From NCBI RefSeq assembly GCF_022808775.1, contig NZ_JAKZLA010000006.1, forward strand, positions 1 through 64,000: 64,000 bases of DNA, in the 5' to 3' direction. A model generated the notes under the pieces. It was not told the origin of the DNA. It made no database searches and saw nothing but the letters and a program-made list of their open reading frames with translations. The translations under genes were made by a program, and so were the position numbers. This DNA comes from Geothrix terrae (lineage in GTDB: Bacteria > Acidobacteriota > Holophagae > Holophagales > Holophagaceae). This document shows, in pieces, positions 44,452 to 53,416 of the stretch (its first letter is position 1; each line of letters starts with the position of its first letter).

Positions 44452-45752
44452 CCGTGGATCCCCGCTGGCAGCATGAGCTGGAGGCTCCGACGGAACAATT
44501 CTTCGGGAGCTTCGCGGCGCAGCTCGCCCAACCGGACGGTGTGCGCGACGGGGTGCGTGAGGCAGTGAAGGCCCTCGCCCCCCGCATCGACTGGGAGGCC
44601 TACCTGCCCCACGTGCCGCACGGCATCCTCGGCCTGCGGGCGGTGCTGCGGCTACAACCGCTGCTGAGCGAGGCGGGTTTCCGTCGCGCCCTGGCCACGC
44701 AGCTGCACATGGCCGCCCATGAAGGGCGCCGGTCGCCCCAGAACCTGGCGCAGGTGTCGGCCGCCAAGGGCAGCGGCCAGTGGCGGAACCTGGAGGCCTT
44801 CATCCAGTCCCGCCGGCCCGGGCTGGCCTACGCGGAGGCCCAGGGTTTCGACGTTCCCGCAGAGGATGACTTCCAGCGCCTTCGCGGGCTCACCGAGCTG
44901 GACATGGCCACGGTCGGGCACAAGGCGGTGGTGTGCGACCATCTCGCCGACCTGCACGCGAGGCTGGAACGGCCCAAGGCCACCGGGCGGAGGCTCTTCG
45001 GTTTGGCTGCCTGGGTGGCGGCCACGCCGGAGGACACCTTCTGGGCCCGCCGAGCCGCCAAGCGTTTGGGGGATGCAGCGGTGTCCGTGCCCTGGGTCCC
45101 GGCCACGCTCGGCGAGGCGGCCTGGGAATCCCAGGTGCGCGAGATCTGCGACCTGGGCCTGGTGGCGCTCCTGGATCCGTTCACGGCTCGGCTGAAAGCG
45201 GGCCAGGGAAGCGGGGACACGCTGGCGGCCCTGGTGCTGGCCGCTTCCGAGAAGCAGCTGGATGCCCGGCGCGACCTGGAGGGCAAGACCGCCTGGACCT
45301 ACGTCTACCTGGCCGCGGTGGCGCGGGCCCGGCCGGCGGATCCGCGAATCTGGTGCCAGGCCGCGGCCCTGGTGAACCTCTTCCCCACGGACGAGCCCGA
45401 GGAGCGGGTGCGGGCGGCCCACATCGGGGAACCGGATGCCGGGGCCCTGACGGAGGCCATCCTGGACGTGGAGCCGGCCCTGGCCATGGCCCATGCCGGT
45501 GGGCTGGCGCGGACGGGTCGGGCTGAGGCGGCCCTGGCTGCTCTGGCGGAGGCGGCAGCCCAGGACGACCCCACCTTCAACCACGCCCACCAGGTGTTGG
45601 CCGTGGCGGCCGCCGCCGACCTGCTGCCCGAGCTGCCGCCTCCCGCAGGCGAGGCCATGCTGGTGGCGCTCGCCAAGAGCCTGGCCAACAGCCAGGGCAG
45701 CGGGGACCTGGGCCGGCTGGCGGACCGGGCGCTGGCCGCAGCTCGGCCGTGA
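44448..45752 (+). CDS. Hypothetical helical-repeat protein
   Basis: 434 residues from ATG 44448 (ATGA overlap with the gene before). Strongly alpha-helical, Ala/Leu-rich, with TPR- or HEAT-like stretches in the second half (EAILDVEPALAMAHAGGLARTGRAEAALAALAEAA). No membrane segment or signal peptide. Function not recognisable. The DUF1697 gene starts within its last four bases. Confidence 0.6.
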   Translation: MTVDPRWQHELEAPTEQFFGSFAAQLAQPDGVRDGVREAVKALAPRIDWEAYLPHVPHGILGLRAVLRLQPLLSEAGFRRALATQLHMAAHEGRRSPQNLAQVSAAKGSGQWRNLEAFIQSRRPGLAYAEAQGFDVPAEDDFQRLRGLTELDMATVGHKAVVCDHLADLHARLERPKATGRRLFGLAAWVAATPEDTFWARRAAKRLGDAAVSVPWVPATLGEAAWESQVREICDLGLVALLDPFTARLKAGQGSGDTLAALVLAASEKQLDARRDLEGKTAWTYVYLAAVARARPADPRIWCQAAALVNLFPTDEPEERVRAAHIGEPDAGALTEAILDVEPALAMAHAGGLARTGRAEAALAALAEAAAQDDPTFNHAHQVLAVAAAADLLPELPPPAGEAMLVALAKSLANSQGSGDLGRLADRALAAARP

Positions 45753-46291
45753 GCCGAACCTTTGCCTTCCTCCGTGCCATCAATGTCGGTGGCCATACGG
45801 TCACCATGGAACGGCTGCGGGAGCTGTTCGCGGACTTCGGTCTGCGGGACGTGGAAACGTTCATCGCCAGTGGCAATCTCATCTTCGAAACTGGCCGGGA
45901 GACCGAGGCGGTCCTTTCCAGACGCATCGAAGCGGGTTTGAAGGCAGCCCTGGGTTACGAGGTGGCGGTCCTTCTCCGAGGAGAAGCGGAATTGGCTGCC
46001 TTGGTGGCGGGGTGTCCCTTCCGCGAGGCCGAAGTGTCCGCCGCCAAGGCCTTGAACGTGGCCTTTCTCGCCGCGCCGCTCACGGAGGCCCAGGAAACGA
46101 AGCTCCAGACCCTCGCCACGGCGGTGGATGCCTTTCGAACCACCGGCCGCGAGGTGTGGTGGCTCTGTCAGGTGAAGCAGAGCGAATCCACCTTCTCCAA
46201 TGCCGTCATCGAGCGGGCCCTCGGCGTGCGGGGCACCATCCGCAGCTTCAGCACCTTGAAGCGGCTGGCGGCAAAGCACCTGAAGGCTTGA
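45749..46291 (+). CDS. DUF1697 family protein
   Basis: 180 residues. Starts at GTG 45749 (overlapping the previous stop as GTGA). Typical opening FAFLRAINVGGHTVTMERLRELF and the FIASGNLIFET motif define DUF1697, a widespread family of unknown function with a two-domain alpha/beta fold. Coupled to the hypothetical genes upstream. Confidence 0.85.
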   Translation: MSRTFAFLRAINVGGHTVTMERLRELFADFGLRDVETFIASGNLIFETGRETEAVLSRRIEAGLKAALGYEVAVLLRGEAELAALVAGCPFREAEVSAAKALNVAFLAAPLTEAQETKLQTLATAVDAFRTTGREVWWLCQVKQSESTFSNAVIERALGVRGTIRSFSTLKRLAAKHLKA

Positions 46292-46337
46292 CCCCCCGGC
46301 CTCTGGCTATGGAACAATCGCGGATCCGAGGTCACGC

Positions 46338-46943
<606 letters not shown>

Positions 46944-46964
46944 CGGGAGGGGAGGGGATCCAGG

Positions 46965-48035
46965 TCAGAACCGGTAGGTGGCGCCCAGCGCGAAGGAGGC
47001 ATCGTCGGTGTTTTCGTGGTGGGTGATGTTGTTCACGTAGCGGAAGGTCAAGGTGGTCCGGCGGTTCAGGTAGGCATGGAAGCCCAGGTCGTGCTGGAGG
47101 CTGTTGTCGTGCAGCTTGGCGAAGGGCTGGGGTGTGCTGAAGCCGCTCAGGAAGTAGAGCTGGATGAAGGGCTGGATCACCTTGTTGCGGCGCCCCTGCC
47201 AGGTCAGGTGGGCCCCCAGGTCGGAGGTGTAGTCGAGCTGGTTGTAGGCGGCGTTGCCGCGCCCCCGGTGGGTGTAGGCGGCGCCCGCGTAGACCACCTG
47301 GGTGGCGGAGGGCTGCCACCAGCCGCTGAGCCCGCCTTCGACGTCCCAGCCTGACTTGAACGAGTTGTAGGTGCGGGCCAGCGGGGGTTTCACGGTGAGG
47401 GTGGCGCTCAGGCCCGTGGACGCGTCCTGGTGGATCAGGTGGACCAGGCCGAACAGGGGATCCTGGACGCGGGTGGGCTGGGCGCCCTCCCGCACGAAAT
47501 CCAGGCGTCCGTACCGGATGGTGGCCACCACGGCCTGGTTGCGGGCCACTTCGGTGCGTCCCCACTGCTCGAAGCCGAAGGTCTTGTGGAAGGCTTCGAT
47601 GGGGGCGTCCAGGTCGCCCCCGCCATGGCGTTCCACCGGCAGCTCCGCCCAGACATCCGTGCGTTCCGTGAGGCCGCGCCGCACCTGGAGGGTGGTCCGG
47701 GCAATCTCCTCGTCGAAGTAGAAGACGAAGGGGGCGGTGGGATACTCGGCGGCCAGGGCCTCAAGGGAAGCCCGGTCCATGCGGTGGCGCCCCTGGAACC
47801 AGGCGGGCGGGTGGTCCTTGATCAGGTCGGAGAACTCGAAGACGTTGGCCCGGACATGGGTGAGGGTCACCTGCCAGCGACCCTCGCCGATGGGGCGTGG
47901 GGCCTGGGGCTGGTAGGTCATGGGGGCCTGGAGCAGGGTGAACATGTTCCGGGTGGGCAGGGGGCCCATCTCGGGGTAGGGCTCGTCCTGGGCCTGGAGG
48001 GACAGGCCGAGGGCCAGCGCGAGAACGGCGCGCAT
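46965..48035 (-). CDS. DUF3187 outer-membrane beta-barrel protein
   Basis: 356 residues with a short signal peptide (about 1-15, cleaved near LQAQ). GPLPTRNMFTLLQAP at the N-terminus is the DUF3187 signature; the rest is alternating beta strands ending in an aromatic residue (FALGATYRF), as outer-membrane barrels do. Function unknown. The divergent gap to the HxlR gene holds a large dyad symmetry. Confidence 0.8.
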   Translation of the reverse strand: MRAVLALALGLSLQAQDEPYPEMGPLPTRNMFTLLQAPMTYQPQAPRPIGEGRWQVTLTHVRANVFEFSDLIKDHPPAWFQGRHRMDRASLEALAAEYPTAPFVFYFDEEIARTTLQVRRGLTERTDVWAELPVERHGGGDLDAPIEAFHKTFGFEQWGRTEVARNQAVVATIRYGRLDFVREGAQPTRVQDPLFGLVHLIHQDASTGLSATLTVKPPLARTYNSFKSGWDVEGGLSGWWQPSATQVVYAGAAYTHRGRGNAAYNQLDYTSDLGAHLTWQGRRNKVIQPFIQLYFLSGFSTPQPFAKLHDNSLQHDLGFHAYLNRRTTLTFRYVNNITHHENTDDASFALGATYRF

Positions 48036-48134
48036 GGGAGGTGCTCCTTGGTGAAGACGGGTCGATGACCCTCCCCAGCCACGCGGGGATGCCGCTGGCG
48101 ATGGGTGGTTGGATGCCGGAGTCGTCCGGTTTGT

Positions 48135-48169
48135 GCTTTCTTTCGGGAAGCCTATTTCCCTATGAAAGC
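48135..48169. promoter_or_regulatory. Nested dyad symmetry in the DUF3187/HxlR divergent gap
   Basis: Outer arms GCTTTC / GAAAGC and inner arms GGGAA / TTCCC share almost the same centre (about 48152). The composite 35-bp dyad lies in an AT-rich patch between the two starts and is a good candidate operator for the neighbouring HxlR-type regulator. Confidence 0.4.
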
Positions 48170-48249
48170 AATATTGAGATCACGGCTTCCCCTTGTCAAG
48201 CAGCTTTCTTTGGGATAGTTTTGTGGTGCCCCCGAGCTCTCCCGGGCCC

Positions 48250-48597
48250 ATGGACCGCCTCATGAACCTCTCCGAATCACCCAGCTGCCGCTGCTTCCGC
48301 ATGGCCATCGACCTGCTGGGCAAGCCCTGGACCGGCCAGATCCTGTGGATCCTCCAGGAGGGTCCCCTCCGGTTCAATGAGCTGGCCACGCGGGTCCAGG
48401 GCATCGGCGAGAAGGTCCTTTCCGCCCGGCTGAAAGAGCTGGAGTGCCAGGGCCTGCTGGTGCGCCGCGTCCTGCCCACCACGCCCGTGCGGGTCGAGTA
48501 CGAGCTCACCTGCAAGGGACAGGGCTTCCGCCAGGTGGTGGAGGCCGTCACCCAGTGGGGAACCCAGATCGCGGACGCTGAGGATCAGGCCCGGTAG
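48250..48597 (+). CDS. HxlR-family transcriptional regulator
   Basis: 115 residues from ATG 48250. Cys-containing start (SPSCRCFRMAIDLLGKPWTGQILWIL) and winged helix with GPLRFNELATRVQGIGEKVLSARLKELE and LVRRVLPTTPVRVEYELT match HxlR. Some members sense electrophiles or oxidants through an N-terminal Cys, and a CRC pair is present here. Divergent from the DUF3187 gene; its end overlaps the convergent Lrp gene by 13 bases. Confidence 0.9.
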   Translation: MDRLMNLSESPSCRCFRMAIDLLGKPWTGQILWILQEGPLRFNELATRVQGIGEKVLSARLKELECQGLLVRRVLPTTPVRVEYELTCKGQGFRQVVEAVTQWGTQIADAEDQAR

Positions 48598-49061
48598 TTC
48601 GGCATCGCCTGGCCTTTGGCCCACTCGAAGATGAGGCTGGTCTGGATGTGGGCCACCTCGGTCCGGGTGGTGAAGGCGTCCAGGGCCAGATCGCGCAGGT
48701 GGTGGGCGTCCCGCACGGCCACGTGCACCTGGAAGTCATGGGTGCCGGCCACGTGGAAGACGGCAAGCACCTCCGGCAGGCCCATGGCGTGCTTCCAGAA
48801 GGCCTTCACCTGGGCCCTGCTGTGCTGGCGCAGCTGCACCGCGATGAGGGCCTGGAGGCCCACCCCCAGGGCTCCGGGGTCCACGTCCGCATGGGCGCCC
48901 TTCAGCACGCCCTCGGAACGCAGGCGCTGCACACGCGCCAGACAGGAAGACGGCGCCAGACCCACGGCGGCGGCCAGTTCCTTGTTGGATAGCCGAGCAT
49001 CCTTCTGTAGAAGATCCAATATGGCGCAGTCGATTCTGTCAAGTTCCATGAATGACATCAT
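48585..49061 (-). CDS. Lrp/AsnC-family regulator
   Basis: 158 residues. N-terminal HTH (ELDRIDCAILDLLQKDARLSNKELAAAVGLAPSSC) and C-terminal RAM/ACT-like ligand domain (GVGLQALIAVQLRQH, GLPEVLAVFHVAGTHDFQVHV). It senses amino acids. It is divergent from a methionine gamma-lyase-type gene 65 bp away, the same pairing as MdeR-MdeA in Pseudomonas, so it probably controls that gene. ATG 49049 is an alternative start. Confidence 0.92.
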   Translation of the reverse strand: MMSFMELDRIDCAILDLLQKDARLSNKELAAAVGLAPSSCLARVQRLRSEGVLKGAHADVDPGALGVGLQALIAVQLRQHSRAQVKAFWKHAMGLPEVLAVFHVAGTHDFQVHVAVRDAHHLRDLALDAFTTRTEVAHIQTSLIFEWAKGQAMPNYRA

Positions 49062-49073
49062 TCCACGAAAAAG

Positions 49074-49092
49074 ATTCGGGGGATTGCCGAAT
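49074..49092. promoter_or_regulatory. Candidate Lrp operator
   Basis: Inverted repeat ATTCGG-N7-CCGAAT in the gap between the divergent Lrp and gamma-lyase starts, placed to affect both. Confidence 0.35.
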
Positions 49093-49126
49093 TCATGAAA
49101 CCTACATTGGGGACAGGAGTGTCCCC

Positions 49127-50341
49127 ATGTCCAAGCCCAACACCGCCCTGTCCATCGAGACCCAGGCCGTCCACGCCGGCCGCGAGGTGCTCCACGAACA
49201 AGGCGTCCATGCCCTGCCCATCGATCTCAGCAGCACCTATCCCCTGCACGACCTGGATGAGGGCGGCCGCAGCCTGGAGGCCATGGCCATGGGCGGCCTG
49301 CCCATCGGGAGCCCCGTCTATTCCCGCCTCTACAATCCGACCACCGCCCGCTACGAGCAGGCCCTGGCTCAGATGGAGGGCGCCGAGGAGGCGGTGGCGT
49401 TCGGTTCGGGCATGGCGGCGGTGACCGCCTGCCTCATGGCGGCGAAGCAGCGCGGCGGGCATGTGGTGGCCGTGCGCCCCCTCTACGGCGGCACGGATCA
49501 CCTGCTGGCCTCCGGGATGTTGGGCCTCGAGGTGACCTGGGCCGCGGCCGACGGCATCGCTGCCGCCATTCGCCCCGACACGGCCATGGTCATCGTGGAG
49601 ACGCCCGCCAACCCGACCCTGGCGATGGTGGACCTGGACGACGTGGTGCGCCAGGCGGGCAAGGTCCCCGTGCTGGTGGACAACACGTTCGCCACCCCCA
49701 TCCTCCAGAACCCCATCAAGCAGGGCGTGACCCTGGTCCTCCACAGCGCCACCAAGTTCCTGGGCGGGCACGGCGACGTGCTGGCGGGCATCGTGGCCAC
49801 CAACAACGACTGGGCCACGGAGCTGCGCAAGGTCCGCGTCATCACCGGCAACGTGCTGCACCCCCTGGCGGCCTACTTGCTGCACCGCGGCCTGCCCACG
49901 CTGCCCCTGCGCGTGCGCGCGCAGCAGGCGGGCGCCCAGGTGATCGCCGAGCGCCTGGCCAGGCATCCCGCCGTCTCCGCCGTCCACTTCCCGGGCCTTC
50001 CCGGCCAGGATCCCAAGGGCCTGCTCGGCCGCCAGATGAAGGGTCCCGGTTCCCTCATGGCCTTCGAGCTGAAGGGGGGCTTCGAGGCCGCCTCCGTGGT
50101 CATGGCCGAGGTGAAGCTCATGACGGCCGCCGTATCCCTCGGCAGCGTGGATACGCTCATCCAGCACCCGGCGGCCCTCACCCACCGCGTGGTGGATCCT
50201 GCGGCGCGCGAGCACAGCGGCGTGTCCCAGTCCCTCATGCGCCTCTCCGTGGGTCTGGAGAGCCCCGAGGATCTGTGGGCCGACTTGGAGCAGGCCCTGG
50301 CCAAGGCCATGGCGAAGCAGGCTGTCGGTACTGCCCGCTGA
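49127..50341 (+). CDS. Methionine gamma-lyase / cystathionine gamma-synthase family PLP enzyme
   Basis: 404 residues from ATG 49127 (GGAG 8 bases upstream). Cys/Met-metabolism PLP fold: YSRLYNPTTARYEQALAQMEGAEEAVAFGSGMAA, active-site lysine in LHSATKFLGGHGD, and SLGSVDTLIQHPA near the end. The catalytic Tyr of the SRLYNPT motif is kept. With an adjacent Lrp regulator, degradation of methionine to methanethiol, 2-oxobutyrate and ammonia is the best guess; cystathionine gamma-synthase/lyase cannot be excluded. Confidence 0.85.
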   Translation: MSKPNTALSIETQAVHAGREVLHEQGVHALPIDLSSTYPLHDLDEGGRSLEAMAMGGLPIGSPVYSRLYNPTTARYEQALAQMEGAEEAVAFGSGMAAVTACLMAAKQRGGHVVAVRPLYGGTDHLLASGMLGLEVTWAAADGIAAAIRPDTAMVIVETPANPTLAMVDLDDVVRQAGKVPVLVDNTFATPILQNPIKQGVTLVLHSATKFLGGHGDVLAGIVATNNDWATELRKVRVITGNVLHPLAAYLLHRGLPTLPLRVRAQQAGAQVIAERLARHPAVSAVHFPGLPGQDPKGLLGRQMKGPGSLMAFELKGGFEAASVVMAEVKLMTAAVSLGSVDTLIQHPAALTHRVVDPAAREHSGVSQSLMRLSVGLESPEDLWADLEQALAKAMAKQAVGTAR

Positions 50342-50423
50342 AGGCTTCGGTTCGTCCGAGATCGGGTCGGCAGATCGATTGACCCGGGTCGTATGCTTGG
50401 GTGTCTCCATGTCGGAGAGGCCC

Positions 50424-51134
50424 ATGGCTTCACGTGACAGCCTGATCCACCTCCACTGCGGCGATGCCGCAGCCGCGGTGCATCGGCGGTCCGGCCTGCC
50501 TGGCATCGTGCGCGTCTGCCGGGATTCCCCCGCGGTGGGTCCCTGGACCTCCGAAGTCTCCCGGTTGCCTGGATTGAGGGCCGCCTGGTGGGACCTGCCC
50601 GGGGATGAGGCCCCGCCAAAGCTGGTCCTGGACGACCTGGGCGGCACCGCTGAGCCCGTCCTCTGGTTCGGTCCGGACCCCTGGGAGCAGGCCTGCCTGC
50701 TGTGGGTGCTGGCAGGGCTGCCCGAGGGCACCCTCGCCGATCTGGTCCCCCTGGACCGGGGCGTGTCCCAGACCGCGCCGGCCGCCCTGCCTGGCCTGTT
50801 CGCCGGGCGGGTCCTGCTCGAGGAGGAGACGCTGGCCCAGGCCCGGGGCCTCTGGGATGCGTTCCTGGAAGGGGGCTGGCGGGCGCTCGCCGGCTGCGGC
50901 ATCCCGGCCCTCCCCTGGATGGCCCGGGCCCTGGCGCGGCTCGCAGAGGACCATCCCGTCGCCGGCCCCGGCCGGACCCGGACCCAGATCCGGGGCCTCG
51001 TGGACCGCGGGATCCTGGATCTGCCGGCCCTGATGGCTGGTCTCCGGAAGCTGGAGGATCCCCGCCACGGGGCCTGGTACGGAGACCGCTACGTCGCCAA
51101 GATGGTGGAGTCCATAGAGGCGCGGCTAGGCTGA
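50424..51134 (+). CDS. DUF1835-like protein
   Basis: 236 residues from ATG 50424. The start LIHLHCGDAAAAVHRRSGLPGIVRVCRDSPAVGPW resembles DUF1835 (HVLCGDSL...WRD...GP). It is soluble, with many Trp and Leu residues, and ends 10 bases before recG, so co-transcription is likely. Function unknown; the domain call is from pattern resemblance only. Confidence 0.6.
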   Translation: MASRDSLIHLHCGDAAAAVHRRSGLPGIVRVCRDSPAVGPWTSEVSRLPGLRAAWWDLPGDEAPPKLVLDDLGGTAEPVLWFGPDPWEQACLLWVLAGLPEGTLADLVPLDRGVSQTAPAALPGLFAGRVLLEEETLAQARGLWDAFLEGGWRALAGCGIPALPWMARALARLAEDHPVAGPGRTRTQIRGLVDRGILDLPALMAGLRKLEDPRHGAWYGDRYVAKMVESIEARLG

Positions 51135-51144
51135 AACAGCCGCC

Positions 51145-53229
51145 ATGACGCTCGCGCCCCTGCCCCTATCCACCAAGGTCACGGTCCTCCGGGGCCTGGG
51201 CCCGGCGCGCGCGGCGGCGCTGCAGGAGGCGGGCGTCGACACCCTGCGGGACCTGCTGTGGAGCCTGCCCTACCGCTATGTGGACCGGGGCAGCCTGCGG
51301 ACCCTGGGCAGCCTGGACCTGAGGGGCTTCGAGCCGGTGGATTCGGGGATCGTGACCGTCCTGGGCACCTTGCGGGGCCTGCGCCAGAGCACCACGCGCG
51401 TGCAGCGGATGGCCCTCACCGAGGCCCTGCTGGAGGATGGCACCGGCACCCTGCGCCTCATCTGGTTCAACCAGCCCTACCTGGGCCGATCGCTGAAGGT
51501 GGGCGACCGCCTGCTGGCCTTCGGCCCTCTCTCGGTGGGCCGCCAGGGCCTGGAGATGCGCGCGCCTCAGTTCGAGGTCATGGGCCGGGGCGAGGATCTC
51601 GCCTGGGTCCGGCGCTTCCTGCCCCTCTACCGCAAGCTGGGACCCCTGCCGGGCCGGGCGCGGCAGAGGCTGGTGCAGGAGGCCCTGGGCCGGGCCCATG
51701 CGGCGGAGGAGTGGCTCCCTCTGGAGCTGGCGAAGGATCTGCCGGACGCCATGACGGCGTTCCGGCTGCTGCACGATCCCCCGGACGGCAGCGATCCCGC
51801 CCTGCTGGAGAAGGGCCAATCGCCAGCCCACGAACGCCTGGCGGCGGAGGAGCTGTTCGCCTTCTCCCTGGGTGTGGCCCTGCGCCGCGCCGGCCGCCTG
51901 AAGCGCCGCGGCCTGGTGGTGCCCACCTCACCGGAACTCCGCGAGCGGCTGAGGTCCTTCCTGCCCTTCCACCTCACGGGGGCGCAGCGGCGGGCCTTCA
52001 AGGACATCGTGGACGACCTCACCTCGGGCCGCGTCATGAACCGCCTGCTCCAGGGCGACGTGGGCAGCGGCAAGACGCTGGTCGCCCTGCTCTCCATGGC
52101 CATGGTCGCCGAGACGGGCGGGCAGGGGGCGCTGCTGGTGCCCACGGAGGTGCTCGCGCGTCAGCACGCGGCCAGCTTCCGGCGCTACCTGGGGGATCGC
52201 GCCGACAGCCTCCAGCTCCTGCTGGGCGGCATGAAAGCCGCGGAGAAGCGCGCGGCCCTCGCCCGCATCGCCAGTGGCGAGGCCCGGTATGTGGTGGGCA
52301 CCCACGCCCTCTTCCAGGAGGCCGTGGCCTTCCACAGGCTGCAGCTGGTGGTGGTGGACGAGCAGCACCGCTTCGGCGTGAAGCAGCGCGAGGCGCTGAA
52401 GGAGAAGGGGGGCGATCCCCACTGGCTGGTCATGAGCGCCACGCCCATCCCGCGCTCCCTGGCCCTGGCGATCTTCGGCGACTTGGACCAGAGCGTGCTG
52501 GACGAGCTGCCACCGGGCCGGCAGCCCATCACCACGAAGCTGCACAAGCCCGAGTCCGCGGAGCGGGCCTGGGAGCAGGTGCGGCGTGAGCTGGCCGAGG
52601 GCCGCCAGGCCTTCGTGGTGAGCCCCAGCATCGACCCCTCCGACGAAGGGAAGGTGCAGCTCCGCGACATCCAGGCCATGGAGGCCCTGCTGCGGGGCAT
52701 CTTCCCGGAGGTGGAGCTCGAGGTGGTTCACGGCCGCGTGCGGGCTGACGAGATGGCGGCCCGGATGGCGCGGTTCGCCTCCGGCGAGGCCAAGATCCTG
52801 CTGGCCACCACCGTCATCGAGGTGGGGGTGGACGTGCCCAATGCCACGGTGATGGTGGTGGACCACGCCGAGCGCTTCGGCCTCAGCCAGCTCCATCAGC
52901 TGCGGGGTCGCGTGGGCCGGGGGGCGCACCGCAGCCACTTCCTCATGATCAGCGGCTCGGAGACTGAGCGCCTCCAGACGCTGGTGGAGACCCAGGACGG
53001 CTTCCGCATCGCCCAGCGCGACCTGGAGCTGCGCGGTCCCGGGGAATTCTTCGGCGTGAGGCAGGCGGGGCTGCCCCAGTTCCAGGTGGCGGATCTGGTG
53101 CGCGACCGCCGGCTCCTGGCCCGCTGCCGGGAAGCCGCGGACCGGGCACTGGCGCACGGCCTCAGCGAGGCCCAAGCCGCCTGGCTGCAACGCGAGCAGG
53201 TGCGGCTGAGGCTGGCCGAGGTGAGCTGA
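51145..53229 (+). CDS. recG: ATP-dependent DNA helicase RecG
   Basis: 694 residues. N-terminal wedge/OB domain (ARAAALQEAGVDTLRDLLWSLPYRYVDR...), then superfamily 2 helicase motifs: FHLTGAQRRAF, Walker A LLQGDVGSGKT, DEQH box VVVDEQHRFGVKQRE, LVMSATPIPRSLAL and the motif VI region QLRGRVGRGAHRS. RecG remodels stalled forks and Holliday junctions. It joins ruvA, lexA and smc as DNA-maintenance genes in this window. Confidence 0.97.
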   Translation: MTLAPLPLSTKVTVLRGLGPARAAALQEAGVDTLRDLLWSLPYRYVDRGSLRTLGSLDLRGFEPVDSGIVTVLGTLRGLRQSTTRVQRMALTEALLEDGTGTLRLIWFNQPYLGRSLKVGDRLLAFGPLSVGRQGLEMRAPQFEVMGRGEDLAWVRRFLPLYRKLGPLPGRARQRLVQEALGRAHAAEEWLPLELAKDLPDAMTAFRLLHDPPDGSDPALLEKGQSPAHERLAAEELFAFSLGVALRRAGRLKRRGLVVPTSPELRERLRSFLPFHLTGAQRRAFKDIVDDLTSGRVMNRLLQGDVGSGKTLVALLSMAMVAETGGQGALLVPTEVLARQHAASFRRYLGDRADSLQLLLGGMKAAEKRAALARIASGEARYVVGTHALFQEAVAFHRLQLVVVDEQHRFGVKQREALKEKGGDPHWLVMSATPIPRSLALAIFGDLDQSVLDELPPGRQPITTKLHKPESAERAWEQVRRELAEGRQAFVVSPSIDPSDEGKVQLRDIQAMEALLRGIFPEVELEVVHGRVRADEMAARMARFASGEAKILLATTVIEVGVDVPNATVMVVDHAERFGLSQLHQLRGRVGRGAHRSHFLMISGSETERLQTLVETQDGFRIAQRDLELRGPGEFFGVRQAGLPQFQVADLVRDRRLLARCREAADRALAHGLSEAQAAWLQREQVRLRLAEVS

Positions 53230-53297
53230 CCCCCGGACCGGAGCACAGGCGCCGATGAACTGAACGTCGCCGCTCTTTCAGTGGATCCACGGGTTTG

Positions 53298-53326
53298 TTG
53301 ACATGGTCTTTGTAAATGACCATGTT
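53298..53326 (+). promoter_or_regulatory. Subtilase promoter overlapped by an 8-bp inverted repeat
   Basis: TTGACA (53298-53303) with 17 bases to CATGTT is a plausible promoter. Overlapping it, ACATGGTC (53301-53308) and GACCATGT (53318-53325) form a perfect dyad with a 9-base spacer, well placed for a repressor to cover both promoter elements. Confidence 0.5.
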
Positions 53327-53416
53327 ATCAAAATCGTATCGTTGTTTTTTCTTGATGAAGGTTTCTCGATGCAAACCTGCTGCCGGCATTCCGGCAGTCC
53401 TAGAAGGAGATGGACC

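Noticed and set aside
49058-50902. A 614-codon minus-strand frame
   Set aside because: Antisense to the PLP enzyme and the DUF1835-like gene.
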